Shown here in pieces: positions 15,643-24,994 of a stretch of 64,000 nt of DNA. Positions within the stretch are counted from its first letter, which is position 1, and every line of letters starts with the position of its first letter. The stretch covers positions 1 to 64,000 of the forward strand of contig NZ_WPNZ01000004.1 in assembly GCF_009755605.1 (NCBI RefSeq), in the 5' to 3' direction. The DNA is from Streptomyces typhae. Lineage in GTDB: Bacteria; Actinomycetota; Actinomycetes; Streptomycetales; Streptomycetaceae. A program made the translations under genes and the position numbers. The notes under the pieces are model-generated. The model had not been told where the DNA came from and did no database searches. It worked only from the letters and a program-made list of their open reading frames with translations.

Positions 15643-16935
15643 GCCGCGCACCAGCCCGAGCAGCCGGTCGAGGACCCGCGGCCCCCCGGCCCGCAGCCCG
15701 TCGTGCTCGAACTCGTCCGTCACCCAGGTCCGCAGGCCCCGGATCGTGCGGGCGGTGCGCAGGGAGTGCTCCGTGTCGACGTACATGTCGTCGTGGTAGA
15801 CGGCGGCGGCCACGGGGACCTCGTTCGCGGCGAGCCGCGCGGGGTCGTACAGCGGTGCCCAGTCGGTGCGTTCGGCGAGCAGGTCGGCCGTCTCGCGCAG
15901 CGGGCGCAGGGCCGGGTCGCAGTCGAACATCCAGCGCTGCACCGCCTCGCCGGTGAACAGCGGCGGGGTGCCGTCGGCGAGACTCTTGCCCGCGTCGAAC
16001 TGCGGGAACCCGGCCCGCATCCGCTCCGCTGACCAGGCGGTGGGCCGCCCGTCCTGGGCGTAGATCACCTCGTGCAGGACGGCGTACAGCGGCGCCGACG
16101 CGTACGACAGGATCGCCTGGACGGCTTCCTGGAAGGCGTCCGACAGGACGTGCCCCGCCGGGGTCCGCACGAAGGCGTCCTCCAGGAGGTAGTGCAGGCG
16201 GTCGCTGCCGTCGCCGGTGCCGAGCAGGATGCCGAGGGACTGGAAGGCCTCGGCGGTGAGGCGGTAGCCGCCGGGCAGCACGGGCTCGTGCTCGGCGACG
16301 TGCTCGACGACGCGTGCGGCGCGCTCGGCGTCCTTCGGGTAACGGGCGTAGTGCGCGAGGGTCTTGCGCTCCATGCGCGGGTACGCGGCGCGGTACACGT
16401 CGTCCGCGTGGCCGTCGAGCGTGGGCAGACCACCGGTGATCAGGGCCGCCGCGAGGCCCTCGGGCGCCGTCGACAGATAGTGCGTGGCGCAGAAGCCGCC
16501 GAAGCTCTGGCCGAGGACCGTCCAGGGCGCGCCGCCGGTCACCTCGGCGCGGATGGCCTCGCAGTCGCGCACGATGGCGTCGGCGCGGAAGTGGGCCAGG
16601 TAGTCGGCCTGCTCCCGGGGTCCGCCGCGCAGCGGCAGCGTCTGTCGGTTGGCGGGCGTCGAGCTGCCGGTGCCGCGCTGGTCGAGCAGCAGCACGCGGT
16701 GGTCGCGCAGGGCCCGGCCGAGCCAGGCCTGCTTGCCGCTGAAGCGCTGCGCGCCGAAGCCGGGGCCGCCCTGGAGGTACACCAGCCACGGCAGCCCGGC
16801 GTCCTCGCGGCCCGCGGCGACGCACTCCCGCGCGAACACCTCGATCCGCTCGCCGTCCGGCGCACCGTGGTCCAGCGGCACGCTGAACCGCCGATCGGTG
16901 AGGACGACTCCGGGCTGACGGTACGACGCGCTCAA
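15634..16935 (-). CDS. Alpha/beta hydrolase, prolyl aminopeptidase-like (peptidase family S33)
   Basis: The 433-residue protein shows the oxyanion-loop motif QGGPGFGAQ near residue 58, the DQRGTGSS block near residue 82 and the nucleophile elbow GQSFGG near residue 143, as in proline iminopeptidases and related cytosolic peptidases. It has no signal peptide. TTG 16935 was selected because AGGAG lies 6 nt upstream and the conserved region starts shortly after. It is divergent from the lactate-utilisation operon, sharing a 140-bp promoter region. Its 3' end merges into the 24-bp repeat array, which encroaches on the stop codon. It probably releases N-terminal residues from peptides; specificity is not certain. 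Confidence 0.88.
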   Translation of the reverse strand: MSASYRQPGVVLTDRRFSVPLDHGAPDGERIEVFARECVAAGREDAGLPWLVYLQGGPGFGAQRFSGKQAWLGRALRDHRVLLLDQRGTGSSTPANRQTLPLRGGPREQADYLAHFRADAIVRDCEAIRAEVTGGAPWTVLGQSFGGFCATHYLSTAPEGLAAALITGGLPTLDGHADDVYRAAYPRMERKTLAHYARYPKDAERAARVVEHVAEHEPVLPGGYRLTAEAFQSLGILLGTGDGSDRLHYLLEDAFVRTPAGHVLSDAFQEAVQAILSYASAPLYAVLHEVIYAQDGRPTAWSAERMRAGFPQFDAGKSLADGTPPLFTGEAVQRWMFDCDPALRPLRETADLLAERTDWAPLYDPARLAANEVPVAAAVYHDDMYVDTEHSLRTARTIRGLRTWVTDEFEHDGLRAGGPRVLDRLLGLVRGEL

Positions 16936-17074
16936 GCCAACTCCTAGGAAGGAAGTAGCAGCCCGTCCGGCGTGGGAGGACGAGCCCTTCGGGCGACTCG
17001 CTCTGCCCAAGGCGCCCCCGCCAGATTACGCTGCCCGAGCGCAGGCATCCGATGATCGACGGGAGGCGCCGACG

Positions 17075-17830
17075 ATGCGCATCGCCCTGTTCCTGACGTG
17101 CGTGAACGACACGCTGTATCCCGGCACGGGCCGCGCCGTCGTGAAGCTCCTGACCAGACTCGGCGTGGAGGTGGACTTCCCGGCGGCGCAGACCTGTTGC
17201 GGCCAGGCCCACTACAACACCGGGTACCGGCATCAGGCCGAGCCGCTCGCCCGGCACTTCTCCGATGTCTTCGGCGCGTACGAGGCCGTCGTGACGCCGT
17301 CCGGGTCGTGCGCGGCGATGGTGCGGGAGCTGTATCCGCGGCTGGGCGAGCGGGCCCGCGCCGAGGGCCGGGGCGAGGCGCTCGCCCGGGTGCTCGCGCC
17401 GGTGGTGCCGAAGACGTACGAACTGACCGAGTTCCTGGTCGACGTCCTCGGTGTGACCGATGTCGGCGCGTACTTCCCGCACACCGTCACCTACCACCCC
17501 ACCTGCCACGGCCTGCGCTCCCTCGGCCTCGGCGACCGGCCGGAGCGGCTGCTCGCCGCGGTCCGCGGCCTGACCCTCGCCGAGCTGCCCGGCGCCGAGG
17601 AGTGCTGCGGCTTCGGCGGCACGTTCGCCGTGAAGAACGCCGACGTGTCGGCGGCGATGGGCGCCGACAAGGTGCGCGGCGCCGAGTCGACGGGCGCGGA
17701 GGTCCTGTGCGCGGCGGACAACTCCTGCCTGATGCACCTCGGCGGCACCATGACGCGGCTGCGCACCGCGATGCGGCCGGTCCACATCGCCGAGATCCTG
17801 GCCGCCACGGAGGAGGAGCCCTGGTCATGA
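17075..17830 (+). CDS. lutA: Lactate utilisation protein LutA-type, cysteine-rich Fe-S oxidoreductase
   Basis: The 251-residue protein has two CCG domains: TCCGQAHYNTG near residue 41 and ECCGFGGTFAVKN near residue 183, each with partner cysteines (SGSCAAM, DNSCLMH). This layout is that of LutA/LldE, the Fe-S subunit of the LutABC L-lactate oxidation complex that converts L-lactate to pyruvate on the cytoplasmic side. ATG 17075 has GGGAGG upstream. It is the first gene of lutABC; the stop overlaps the next start as ATGA. No lactate permease gene is in the operon. Confidence 0.92.
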   Translation: MRIALFLTCVNDTLYPGTGRAVVKLLTRLGVEVDFPAAQTCCGQAHYNTGYRHQAEPLARHFSDVFGAYEAVVTPSGSCAAMVRELYPRLGERARAEGRGEALARVLAPVVPKTYELTEFLVDVLGVTDVGAYFPHTVTYHPTCHGLRSLGLGDRPERLLAAVRGLTLAELPGAEECCGFGGTFAVKNADVSAAMGADKVRGAESTGAEVLCAADNSCLMHLGGTMTRLRTAMRPVHIAEILAATEEEPWS

Positions 17831-19404
17831 GCGGAATGCCCGACCGGGCCTCCGGCAAGGCCCCCGGCCACACGTCCGGCAAGACCCCCGGCCGCACGCC
17901 CGGCGGGACCTTCGTGGGCATGCCCGCGTTCCCCAGAGCCGCGCACGACGCCGTCCGCGATCCCACCCTGCGCGCCAACCTCCGCCACGCCACCCGCACC
18001 ATCCGCGACAGACGCGCGAAGGCCGTCGCCGAACTCGACGACTGGGACCGGCTCCGCGAGGCGGGCAAGCAGATCAAGGACCACACGCTGCGCCACCTCG
18101 GGCACTATCTGGAGCAACTGGAGGCGGCCGTCACGGCGGCGGGCGGCACCGTCCACTGGGCCGCCGACGCGGACGAGGCCAACCGGATCGTGACCGGCCT
18201 GGTCGAGGCCACCGGTGAACGCGAAGTCGTCAAGGTCAAGTCGATGGCCACGCAGGAGATCGGCCTCAACGAGGCCCTGGAGGCGGCGGGGATCCGCGCC
18301 TACGAGACCGACCTCGCGGAGCTGATCGTGCAGCTCGGCGAGGACCGGCCCTCTCACATCCTCGTGCCCGCCATCCACCGCAACCGCGCCGAGATCCGCG
18401 ACATCTTCCGCTCCCGGATGGCGCGCTGGGGCCGCCCCGCCCCCGAGGGCCTCACCGACACGCCCGCCGAACTCGCCGAGGCCGCCCGGCTGCACCTGCG
18501 GGAGAAGTTCCTGCGCGCCAAGGTCGGCATCTCCGGCGCGAACTTCATGGTCGCCGAGACGGGCACCCTGGTGGTCGTGGAGTCCGAGGGCAACGGCCGG
18601 ATGTGTCTGACGCTGCCCGAGACCCTGATCTCCGTCGTCGGCATCGAGAAGACCGTGCCGACGTGGCGGGACCTGGAGGTGTTCCTCCAGACGCTGCCGC
18701 GCTCCTCGACCGCCGAGCGCATGAACCCGTACACCTCGACGTGGACCGGCACCGCGGACGGCGACGGGCCGCGCGCCTTCCACCTCGTCCTGCTCGACAA
18801 CGGCCGCACCGACACCCTCGCCGACGAGGTCGGCCGGCAGGCGTTGCGCTGCATCCGGTGCTCGGCGTGCCTGAACGTGTGCCCCGTCTACGAGCGCGCG
18901 GGCGGGCACGCGTACGGCTCGGTCTACCCCGGGCCCATCGGCGCCGTCCTCAGCCCGCAGCTGCGCGGCACGGCCTCCGCGATCGACGCCTCGCTCCCCT
19001 ACGCCTCCAGCCTCTGCGGCGCCTGCTACGAGGTGTGCCCGGTCGCCATCGACATCCCCGAGGTCCTGGTGCACCTGCGGGAACGCGTCGTCCAGGGCGG
19101 CGAGTTCACCCGCCACGGCGCGAAGGTGACGCTGAAGCCGGCCGGGGGGCACGCGGCCGAGCGGGCCGCGATGCGCGCGGCGGGCCTGGTGTTCGCCCAC
19201 CCCGGCCTGCTGCGGGCCGGTCAGCGCCTCGCCGCCCGCACCCGCAGGGCGCACCCCCGGACGCTGCCGGGCCCCGGCCGGGCGTGGAGCGCCACCCGGG
19301 ACCTGCCCGCGGTACCCGCGGAACCGTTCCGCGACTGGTGGCGGCGCACTCAGGAGGGCCCCGGCCGCCCGGAGCGCACCGACGGCCGGGAGGCGGGCGC
19401 GTGA
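17827..19404 (+). CDS. lutB: Lactate utilisation protein LutB-type, iron-sulfur protein
   Basis: The 525-residue protein contains the LUD domain (GISGANFMVAETGTLVVVESEGN near residue 238, VVGIEKTVPT) and, further on, two ferredoxin-like clusters CIRCSACLNVCP and CGACYEVCP. This matches LutB/LldF. The first 35 residues are an unusual low-complexity leader of S-G-K-x-P-G type repeats (SGKAPGHTSGKTPGRTPGG) not needed for the fold. ATG 17827 forms an ATGA overlap with lutA. It carries electrons between LutA and LutC in lactate oxidation. Confidence 0.93.
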   Translation: MSGMPDRASGKAPGHTSGKTPGRTPGGTFVGMPAFPRAAHDAVRDPTLRANLRHATRTIRDRRAKAVAELDDWDRLREAGKQIKDHTLRHLGHYLEQLEAAVTAAGGTVHWAADADEANRIVTGLVEATGEREVVKVKSMATQEIGLNEALEAAGIRAYETDLAELIVQLGEDRPSHILVPAIHRNRAEIRDIFRSRMARWGRPAPEGLTDTPAELAEAARLHLREKFLRAKVGISGANFMVAETGTLVVVESEGNGRMCLTLPETLISVVGIEKTVPTWRDLEVFLQTLPRSSTAERMNPYTSTWTGTADGDGPRAFHLVLLDNGRTDTLADEVGRQALRCIRCSACLNVCPVYERAGGHAYGSVYPGPIGAVLSPQLRGTASAIDASLPYASSLCGACYEVCPVAIDIPEVLVHLRERVVQGGEFTRHGAKVTLKPAGGHAAERAAMRAAGLVFAHPGLLRAGQRLAARTRRAHPRTLPGPGRAWSATRDLPAVPAEPFRDWWRRTQEGPGRPERTDGREAGA

Positions 19405-20084
19405 GCAGCAGGGACATCGTCCTCGGCCGGATCGCGCGGGCGCTGGGCCCGGCCCCCGGCGAGCCGTACGACGCGTACGAGGCAGCCGTCGACCGCGGGT
19501 ACGCGGACCGGCACGGCGACCTCACCGTCGAGCAGACCGTCGACCTGCTCGCCGCGAACCTCGCCGACTACCGGGCGCTCGTGCACCGGACGGAGGAGAC
19601 GGGTCTGCCGGAGCTCCTGGCGCGGCTCCTCGCCGCCCGCGGCGCCCGCGCCGTCCTGGTGCCGCCGGGGCTGCCGCCCGGGTGGCTGGCCGCCGCCGAC
19701 GCCGTGCGCGTCCCCGACCTGGCGGGGAGCACGCCCGCGGAGCTCGACCGGGCCGACAGCGTCGTCACCGGCTGCGCCCTCGCCGTCGCCGAGACCGGCA
19801 CGATCGTCCTCGACGGCTCCCCCGACCAGGGGCGCCGCCGCATCACCCTCGTCCCCGACCACCACGTCTGCGTCGTCCGCGTACCCGGCCAGGTCGTCGC
19901 CTCCGTACCGCGGGCGCTGCGGCGGCTCGACCCCCTGCGCCCCCTCACGTGGATCTCCGGGCCCTCCGCGACCAGCGACATCGAACTCGACCGCGTCGAG
20001 GGCGTGCACGGGCCGCGCACCCTAGAGGTGGTGCTCGTCGAGGGCGCCGACCGCGCGTGTGCGGGGACGATCACGCGCGGTTAG
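19401..20084 (+). CDS. lutC: Lactate utilisation protein LutC-type (LUD domain)
   Basis: The 227-residue protein has a LUD domain with GCALAVAETGTIVLDGSPDQGRR and SVPRALRRLDPLRPLTWISGPSATSDIEL, the closing GPSATSDIE motif being diagnostic of LutC/LldG. The GTG start at 19401 overlaps the lutB stop as GTGA. It completes the three-subunit lactate dehydrogenase. The next gene, an osmolyte ABC ATPase, starts only 9 bp after its stop, so read-through transcription from lut into that gene is likely. Confidence 0.93.
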   Translation: MSSRDIVLGRIARALGPAPGEPYDAYEAAVDRGYADRHGDLTVEQTVDLLAANLADYRALVHRTEETGLPELLARLLAARGARAVLVPPGLPPGWLAAADAVRVPDLAGSTPAELDRADSVVTGCALAVAETGTIVLDGSPDQGRRRITLVPDHHVCVVRVPGQVVASVPRALRRLDPLRPLTWISGPSATSDIELDRVEGVHGPRTLEVVLVEGADRACAGTITRG

Positions 20085-20093
20085 CGTGAGGGG

Positions 20094-21257
<1,164 letters not shown>

Positions 21258-21292
21258 CGCCTCTCCGGCGCGGGGTGGCGGGGTGGCGGGGT

Positions 21293-22300
21293 TCACAGCA
21301 GGCCCTTGTCCTGCAAGTACCGCTTCGCCACCGCCTCCGGCAGGCGGCGCCAGCTGTCGACCTCTCGGTTGAGGGTGGCCAGGTCCTTCGTCGTGAGGAC
21401 GGTGTTGAGGCGGGCCAGGGCGGCGGCCACGCCCTTGCTCCCGGCGCGGGAGCGGTTGACGACGGGGACGATGTGGTCGGCGTTCTGGAGGTGCTTGTCG
21501 TCGGCGAGGAGCACCAGGCCGAACTCGTCGAGGGTGGCGTCGGTCGTGGTGGTGAGGACCATCTGGTCCTGGCCGCTCTGGACGGCCTTCTTGGCCTGGG
21601 TGGTGCCGACGCCCTTGGGGTCGACGCCGGTGACGTCGATGCCGTAGACCTTCTTCAGGCCGGGTTCGCAGTAGGGCCGCCGCACACATTCGTCGCCCGC
21701 GGCGAGCCGCACCTTCAGACCGGATCTGCCGAGGTCGCTGAGGGTCCGCAGGCGGTGCTCGCGCGCGTACGAGGCGGCGACCGCGAACGCGTTCTGGTCC
21801 ACGGCGCGGCCCGCGTCGAGGACGGTGAGGCCGCGCGGCGCGGCGAGGCCGCGCAGGGCCTTCATGGTGGTGGCGAGGTCGGGTGAGCCGACGGGCTCGG
21901 CGTCGGCGCCGTTGGCCTTGGCGTTGAGCCAGTCCGCGAAGGTCGCCGCGTACTCGGGGACGACGTCGATCTGACCCGACTCCAGGGCGGGTTCGTAGAG
22001 TTCGCGGTTGGCGACGGAGAGGATCTCGGTGCCGTATCCCGCCTCGTCCAGGAGCAGGGCGTACATCTGCGCGAGCAGGTCGCTCTCGGTGAAGCCCGCG
22101 GAGCCGACGACGAGGTGCTTGCTGTCGCCGGGCGGCGCGGTGACCTCGCCCCGGTTCTCCAGGGAAGGACCGGAGCCGCAGCCCGCGGCGAGCAGCGCGA
22201 CGGCGACGGCGGCGAGGACACCGCGGCGGGTGCGCCAGGTTCTGCTCCCGCGGGTGTGCCGCGTCCTGCTCCCGTGGTGCGCGGTGCGCACGGCGCTCAC
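21293..22300 (-). CDS. Osmolyte (glycine betaine/choline-type) substrate-binding lipoprotein
   Basis: The protein has 335 residues, with an Arg-rich n-region (SRTRHTRGSRTWRTRR), a hydrophobic core and the lipobox LLAAGC. The mature domain has GSAGFTESDLLAQMYALLL and NRELYEPALESGQIDVVPEYAATFADWL, the OpuAC/OsmF-type quaternary-ammonium-binding fold. It hands substrate to the two permeases upstream. GTG 22300 overlaps the permease stop as GTGA. The partner ATPase is convergent, with a 35-bp gap, from the other strand. Confidence 0.9.
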   Translation of the reverse strand: MSAVRTAHHGSRTRHTRGSRTWRTRRGVLAAVAVALLAAGCGSGPSLENRGEVTAPPGDSKHLVVGSAGFTESDLLAQMYALLLDEAGYGTEILSVANRELYEPALESGQIDVVPEYAATFADWLNAKANGADAEPVGSPDLATTMKALRGLAAPRGLTVLDAGRAVDQNAFAVAASYAREHRLRTLSDLGRSGLKVRLAAGDECVRRPYCEPGLKKVYGIDVTGVDPKGVGTTQAKKAVQSGQDQMVLTTTTDATLDEFGLVLLADDKHLQNADHIVPVVNRSRAGSKGVAAALARLNTVLTTKDLATLNREVDSWRRLPEAVAKRYLQDKGLL

Positions 22301-22980
22301 CCCTTCCCGTTCCGGGCCCGGCGCGCCCACCCGGGTGCGAACCGCTCCGCGATCTCGAACAGGCCCTCGACGAGCAGCGCGAACACCGCCACGAGCACCG
22401 CGCCCGCCACCACCTGCGGGGTGCTGGCCAGGTTGAAGCCCGCCGTGATGATCCGGCCGAGGCCGCCGCCGCCCGCCAGCGCCGCGATGGTGGCGGTGGC
22501 GACGAGTTGCACGGCGGCGAGCCGCACCCCGCTCATGATCAGGGGCAGTGCGAGCGGCACCTCGACGCGCCACAGGAGCTGCGGGCCCGTCATGCCCATC
22601 CCGCGCGCGGCCTGCACGACGCCGCGGTCGACGCCGCGCATCCCCACGTACGCGTTGGTGAGCAGCGGCGGCACGGCGAACAGGACGAGAGCGACGACGG
22701 TGGGGCCCTCGCCCCACTTCCCGAGGGGGGTGAGGAGCAGCAGCACGAGCACCGCGAAGGTCGGTACGGCGCGTCCGACGTTGGAGATGTTCACCGCGAG
22801 CGCCCCGCCCCTGCCGAGGTGGCCGAGGACGAGCGCCACCGGCAGCGCGACGAGGCAGCTGATGATCAGGCACACGACGGTGAGGACGAGGTGCTGGGCG
22901 AGCCGCTGCCCGATGCCGCCGTCGCCCGCCCAGTGCGCGGAGTCGGCGAGCCAGTCCCAGGCGTCGGCGAGCGTCTTCAT
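22297..22980 (-). CDS. Osmolyte ABC transporter permease (OpuCB/OpuCD-like)
   Basis: This 227-residue permease has several helices, beginning with LVLTVVCLIISCLVALPVAL. The EAA loop QAARGMGMTGPQLLWRVEVPLALPLIMSG is followed by TIAALAGGGGLGRIITAGF, both characteristic of glycine betaine/choline permeases of the OpuC type. The ATG start overlaps the stop of a 35-codon repeat ORF as ATGA, and its stop overlaps the binding-protein start. It forms the pore with the other permease of this operon. Confidence 0.92.
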   Translation of the reverse strand: MKTLADAWDWLADSAHWAGDGGIGQRLAQHLVLTVVCLIISCLVALPVALVLGHLGRGGALAVNISNVGRAVPTFAVLVLLLLTPLGKWGEGPTVVALVLFAVPPLLTNAYVGMRGVDRGVVQAARGMGMTGPQLLWRVEVPLALPLIMSGVRLAAVQLVATATIAALAGGGGLGRIITAGFNLASTPQVVAGAVLVAVFALLVEGLFEIAERFAPGWARRARNGKG

Positions 22981-23084
22981 GCGCCGGCCTGCCCGCCGCG
23001 GGCCGCACCGCCGCGGGCCGCACCGCCATGGGCCGCACCGCCATGGGCCGCACCGCCGCGGGCCGCACCGCCGCGGGCCGTCAT
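22977..23084 (-). CDS. 35-residue Gly/Ala/Arg/His repeat ORF linking two permease genes
   Basis: A tiny ORF begins at ATG 23084, which overlaps the stop of the upstream permease as ATGA, and ends with a TGA that overlaps the ATG of the downstream permease, again as ATGA. It encodes MTARGG followed by five-residue repeats (GGAAR or GGAAH) from a 15-bp tandem repeat, and ends GQAGA. The arrangement lets a ribosome pass through from one permease to the next, so the ORF may serve only as a coupling spacer. A fusion permease by slippage is a less likely reading. No function is known. Confidence 0.55.
   Translation of the reverse strand: MTARGGAARGGAAHGGAAHGGAARGGAARGGQAGA
22995..23083. repeat. 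15-bp tandem repeat, about six copies
   Basis: Copies of GCCGCGGGCCGCACC or its variant GCCATGGGCCGCACC start every 15 nt from 22995 to 23070, the last copy running into the ATGA junction. The variant pattern is two CGCG-type, two CATG-type, two CGCG-type. The period is a multiple of three, so copy number can change without breaking the reading frame. Confidence 0.85.
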
Positions 23085-23761
23085 GACCGGACCGCCCTCG
23101 TCCAGGGCGTGAGCAGGCGCTGCACGCCGAGCAGCAGCAGGTCGGCGAGGACGGCGACGACGACGCAGAGCACGGAGGCGGTGAGGACCTGGGCCTTGAA
23201 GTAGGTGTTCATGCCGGAGTAGATGAGGTTGCCGAGTCCGCCGAAGCCGACGATCGCGCCGACGGTGGCCAGGGAGACCGCCGAGACGGTGGCGATGCGC
23301 AGGCCCGCCATGGCCGCGGGCAGGGCGAGCGGCAGCTCGACGGTCAGGAGCAGCCGGATCGGCCCGTAGCCCATGCCGCGGGCGGCCTGCCGGGTCTCCT
23401 CGGGCACGGCGCGGAGCCCGGCCAGGATGTTGCGGACGAGCAGCGTCAGCGAGTACAGCACGAGGCCCGCGACGACCAGCGTCGACGACAGGCCGTAGAC
23501 CGGGAGCAGCAGCGAGAACATCGCGAGCGACGGGATCGTGTACAGGACCGTGGTGAGGGCGAGGACGGGCCCGGCCGCGAGGACCCAGCGGCGGGCGAGC
23601 ACGGCGAGCGGCAGGGCGATCGCGAGGGCGACGGCCACGGAGAGCGCGGTCAGCTCCAGGTGTTGCAGCACGGCGTCGACGAGGATCTCGCGGCGGGTGC
23701 TCAGATATCTGCCGCAGATCCACTCGTTGCGCGCGAGGCAGTCGTCCGGAGGCGCGGTCAC
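23081..23761 (-). CDS. Osmolyte ABC transporter permease (OpuCB/OpuCD-like), first gene of operon
   Basis: The protein has 226 residues from GTG 23761; an in-frame start 60 bp upstream would add an Arg-rich stretch and is less likely. The N-terminus has WICGRYLSTRREILVDAVLQHLEL, then about five helices. The EAA loop reads QAARGMGYGPIRLLLTVELPLALPAAMAG and is followed by GAIVGFGGLGNLIYSGM, typical of glycine betaine/choline permeases. It forms a heterodimeric channel with the permease encoded downstream. The operon order is permease, repeat ORF, permease, binding protein. Confidence 0.9.
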   Translation of the reverse strand: MTAPPDDCLARNEWICGRYLSTRREILVDAVLQHLELTALSVAVALAIALPLAVLARRWVLAAGPVLALTTVLYTIPSLAMFSLLLPVYGLSSTLVVAGLVLYSLTLLVRNILAGLRAVPEETRQAARGMGYGPIRLLLTVELPLALPAAMAGLRIATVSAVSLATVGAIVGFGGLGNLIYSGMNTYFKAQVLTASVLCVVVAVLADLLLLGVQRLLTPWTRAVRS

Positions 23762-23910
23762 CCGTCCATTCCAGCGGTCCCGGCGGGCTGCGGCACGCGG
23801 TGCTGGCCCGTACGGGGGCACTCCCCCGGCGCCTCGGGGTGCCCGCGCCCCCTGTCGCCGGCGCGCTCGCCCGTCCTATGATCCGGTCCGGCTTCGCCCC
23901 GGGAGGACCG

Positions 23911-24945
23911 TTGAGCACCGGACCCACGACCAGCGTCGGCCCCGCGACCCCCGACACCGTCTACGAACCCGTCCCCTACTGGGCGAGGGTCCCGCACGGG
24001 GTGTGGCTGCGGGAGGCCACCTCCGTCGCCGTCGACTCCGAGGACCGGGTGTACGTCTTCAACCGCGGCAACATGCCGGTCGTGGTGTTCGACCGGGACG
24101 GGAACCTCGTCGACATGTGGGGCAACGACACCCCCTTCGCGGGCACCGAGTTGTTCGAGGACCCCTACGGGAACACGATGTCGCGCTGGAAGGGCTGCCG
24201 TTTCCAGCGCGCCCACGCGCTCACCGTCGACCACGAGGACCACCTCTGGCTCGTGGACGACATCGGCAACCGCGTCACCAAGACCGACCGGAAGGGGAAC
24301 ACCCTGCTCACGCTCGGCGCCGGCCGCCCGTCCGGCTTCCAGAGCGGGGATCCCTTCAACCGGCCCACCGACGTGGCGGTGTCACCGCGCACCGGCGACG
24401 TCTTCGTGACCGACGGCTACGGCAACTCCCGGGTCCACCGCTACGACGCCGAGGGACGGCACCTCGGGTCCTGGGGCGAGCCGGGCAGCGCCGAGGGCCG
24501 GTTCAGCCTGCCGCACGGCATCGCGCTGTTCGGCGACGACGCGGTGATCGTCTGCGACCGTGAGAACCACCGGGTGCAGGTGTTCTCTCTGGACGGCGCC
24601 TTCCGTACGTCCTGGCACGTCCACCGGGCCGTCGCGGTGTGCGCGGGCCGCGGTGCGGACACCCATGTGTACGTCGCCGAACAGGGGCCGCCGCCGGTGC
24701 AGTACGGCGTGCCGGGGCTCGGCCACAAGATCCAGATCTACGACCGCGCGGGCCGCCGCGTCACCGGGTTCGGCGCCGACCTGCCGGGCGAGGGGCCTGA
24801 CCAGTTCAACTGGCTGCACAGCGTCGCCGTCGACTCCGAGGGCAGCGTCTACGCCGCCGAGGTCTCCTACGTCGAGGTCGGCAGCAAGCTGACGCCGCCG
24901 CGCGAGCTGGTGAGCCTGCGCAAGTGGCGCCGGGTGCGCGGCTGA
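23911..24945 (+). CDS. NHL-repeat six-bladed beta-propeller protein (peptidylamidoglycolate-lyase-like)
   Basis: The 344-residue protein has successive NHL blades: ATSVAVDSEDRVYVFNR, HALTVDHEDHLWLVDDIGNR, PTDVAVSPRTGDVFVTDGYGN, LPHGIALFGDDAVIVCDREN and HSVAVDSEGSVYAAE. The overall pattern resembles the lyase domain of peptidyl-glycine alpha-amidating enzymes, but bacterial members mostly have unknown substrates. TTG 23911 is favoured by GGGAGG directly upstream; ATG 23878 would add 11 residues. No signal peptide is seen, so it is probably cytoplasmic. It is divergent from the osmolyte transporter operon and followed by the LacI regulator, without an obvious functional link to either. Confidence 0.82.
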   Translation: MSTGPTTSVGPATPDTVYEPVPYWARVPHGVWLREATSVAVDSEDRVYVFNRGNMPVVVFDRDGNLVDMWGNDTPFAGTELFEDPYGNTMSRWKGCRFQRAHALTVDHEDHLWLVDDIGNRVTKTDRKGNTLLTLGAGRPSGFQSGDPFNRPTDVAVSPRTGDVFVTDGYGNSRVHRYDAEGRHLGSWGEPGSAEGRFSLPHGIALFGDDAVIVCDRENHRVQVFSLDGAFRTSWHVHRAVAVCAGRGADTHVYVAEQGPPPVQYGVPGLGHKIQIYDRAGRRVTGFGADLPGEGPDQFNWLHSVAVDSEGSVYAAEVSYVEVGSKLTPPRELVSLRKWRRVRG

Positions 24946-24967
24946 CACCGACAGAACGCAAACGGAA

Positions 24968-24980
24968 CGCAAGTCTTGCG
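24968..24980. promoter_or_regulatory. LacI-type operator (autoregulatory) before the sugar regulator gene
   Basis: CGCAAG-T-CTTGCG is a perfect palindrome 15 bp upstream of the LacI-family ATG, with a further half-site CTTGCG at 24986-24991 and a CGCAAA a few bases to the left. LacI proteins bind such short palindromes. TTGCG half-sites recur at 26066-26095, before the transporter operon, supporting control of both transcripts by the same regulator. Confidence 0.6.
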
Positions 24981-24994
24981 CTAATCTTGCGTGC

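Noticed and set aside
15329..17785. An 818-codon minus-strand frame crossing the repeat array and two genes
   Set aside because: It runs in a different frame from the S33 hydrolase, is antisense to lutA, and owes its length to repeat units lacking stop codons. The hydrolase frame has the catalytic motifs.
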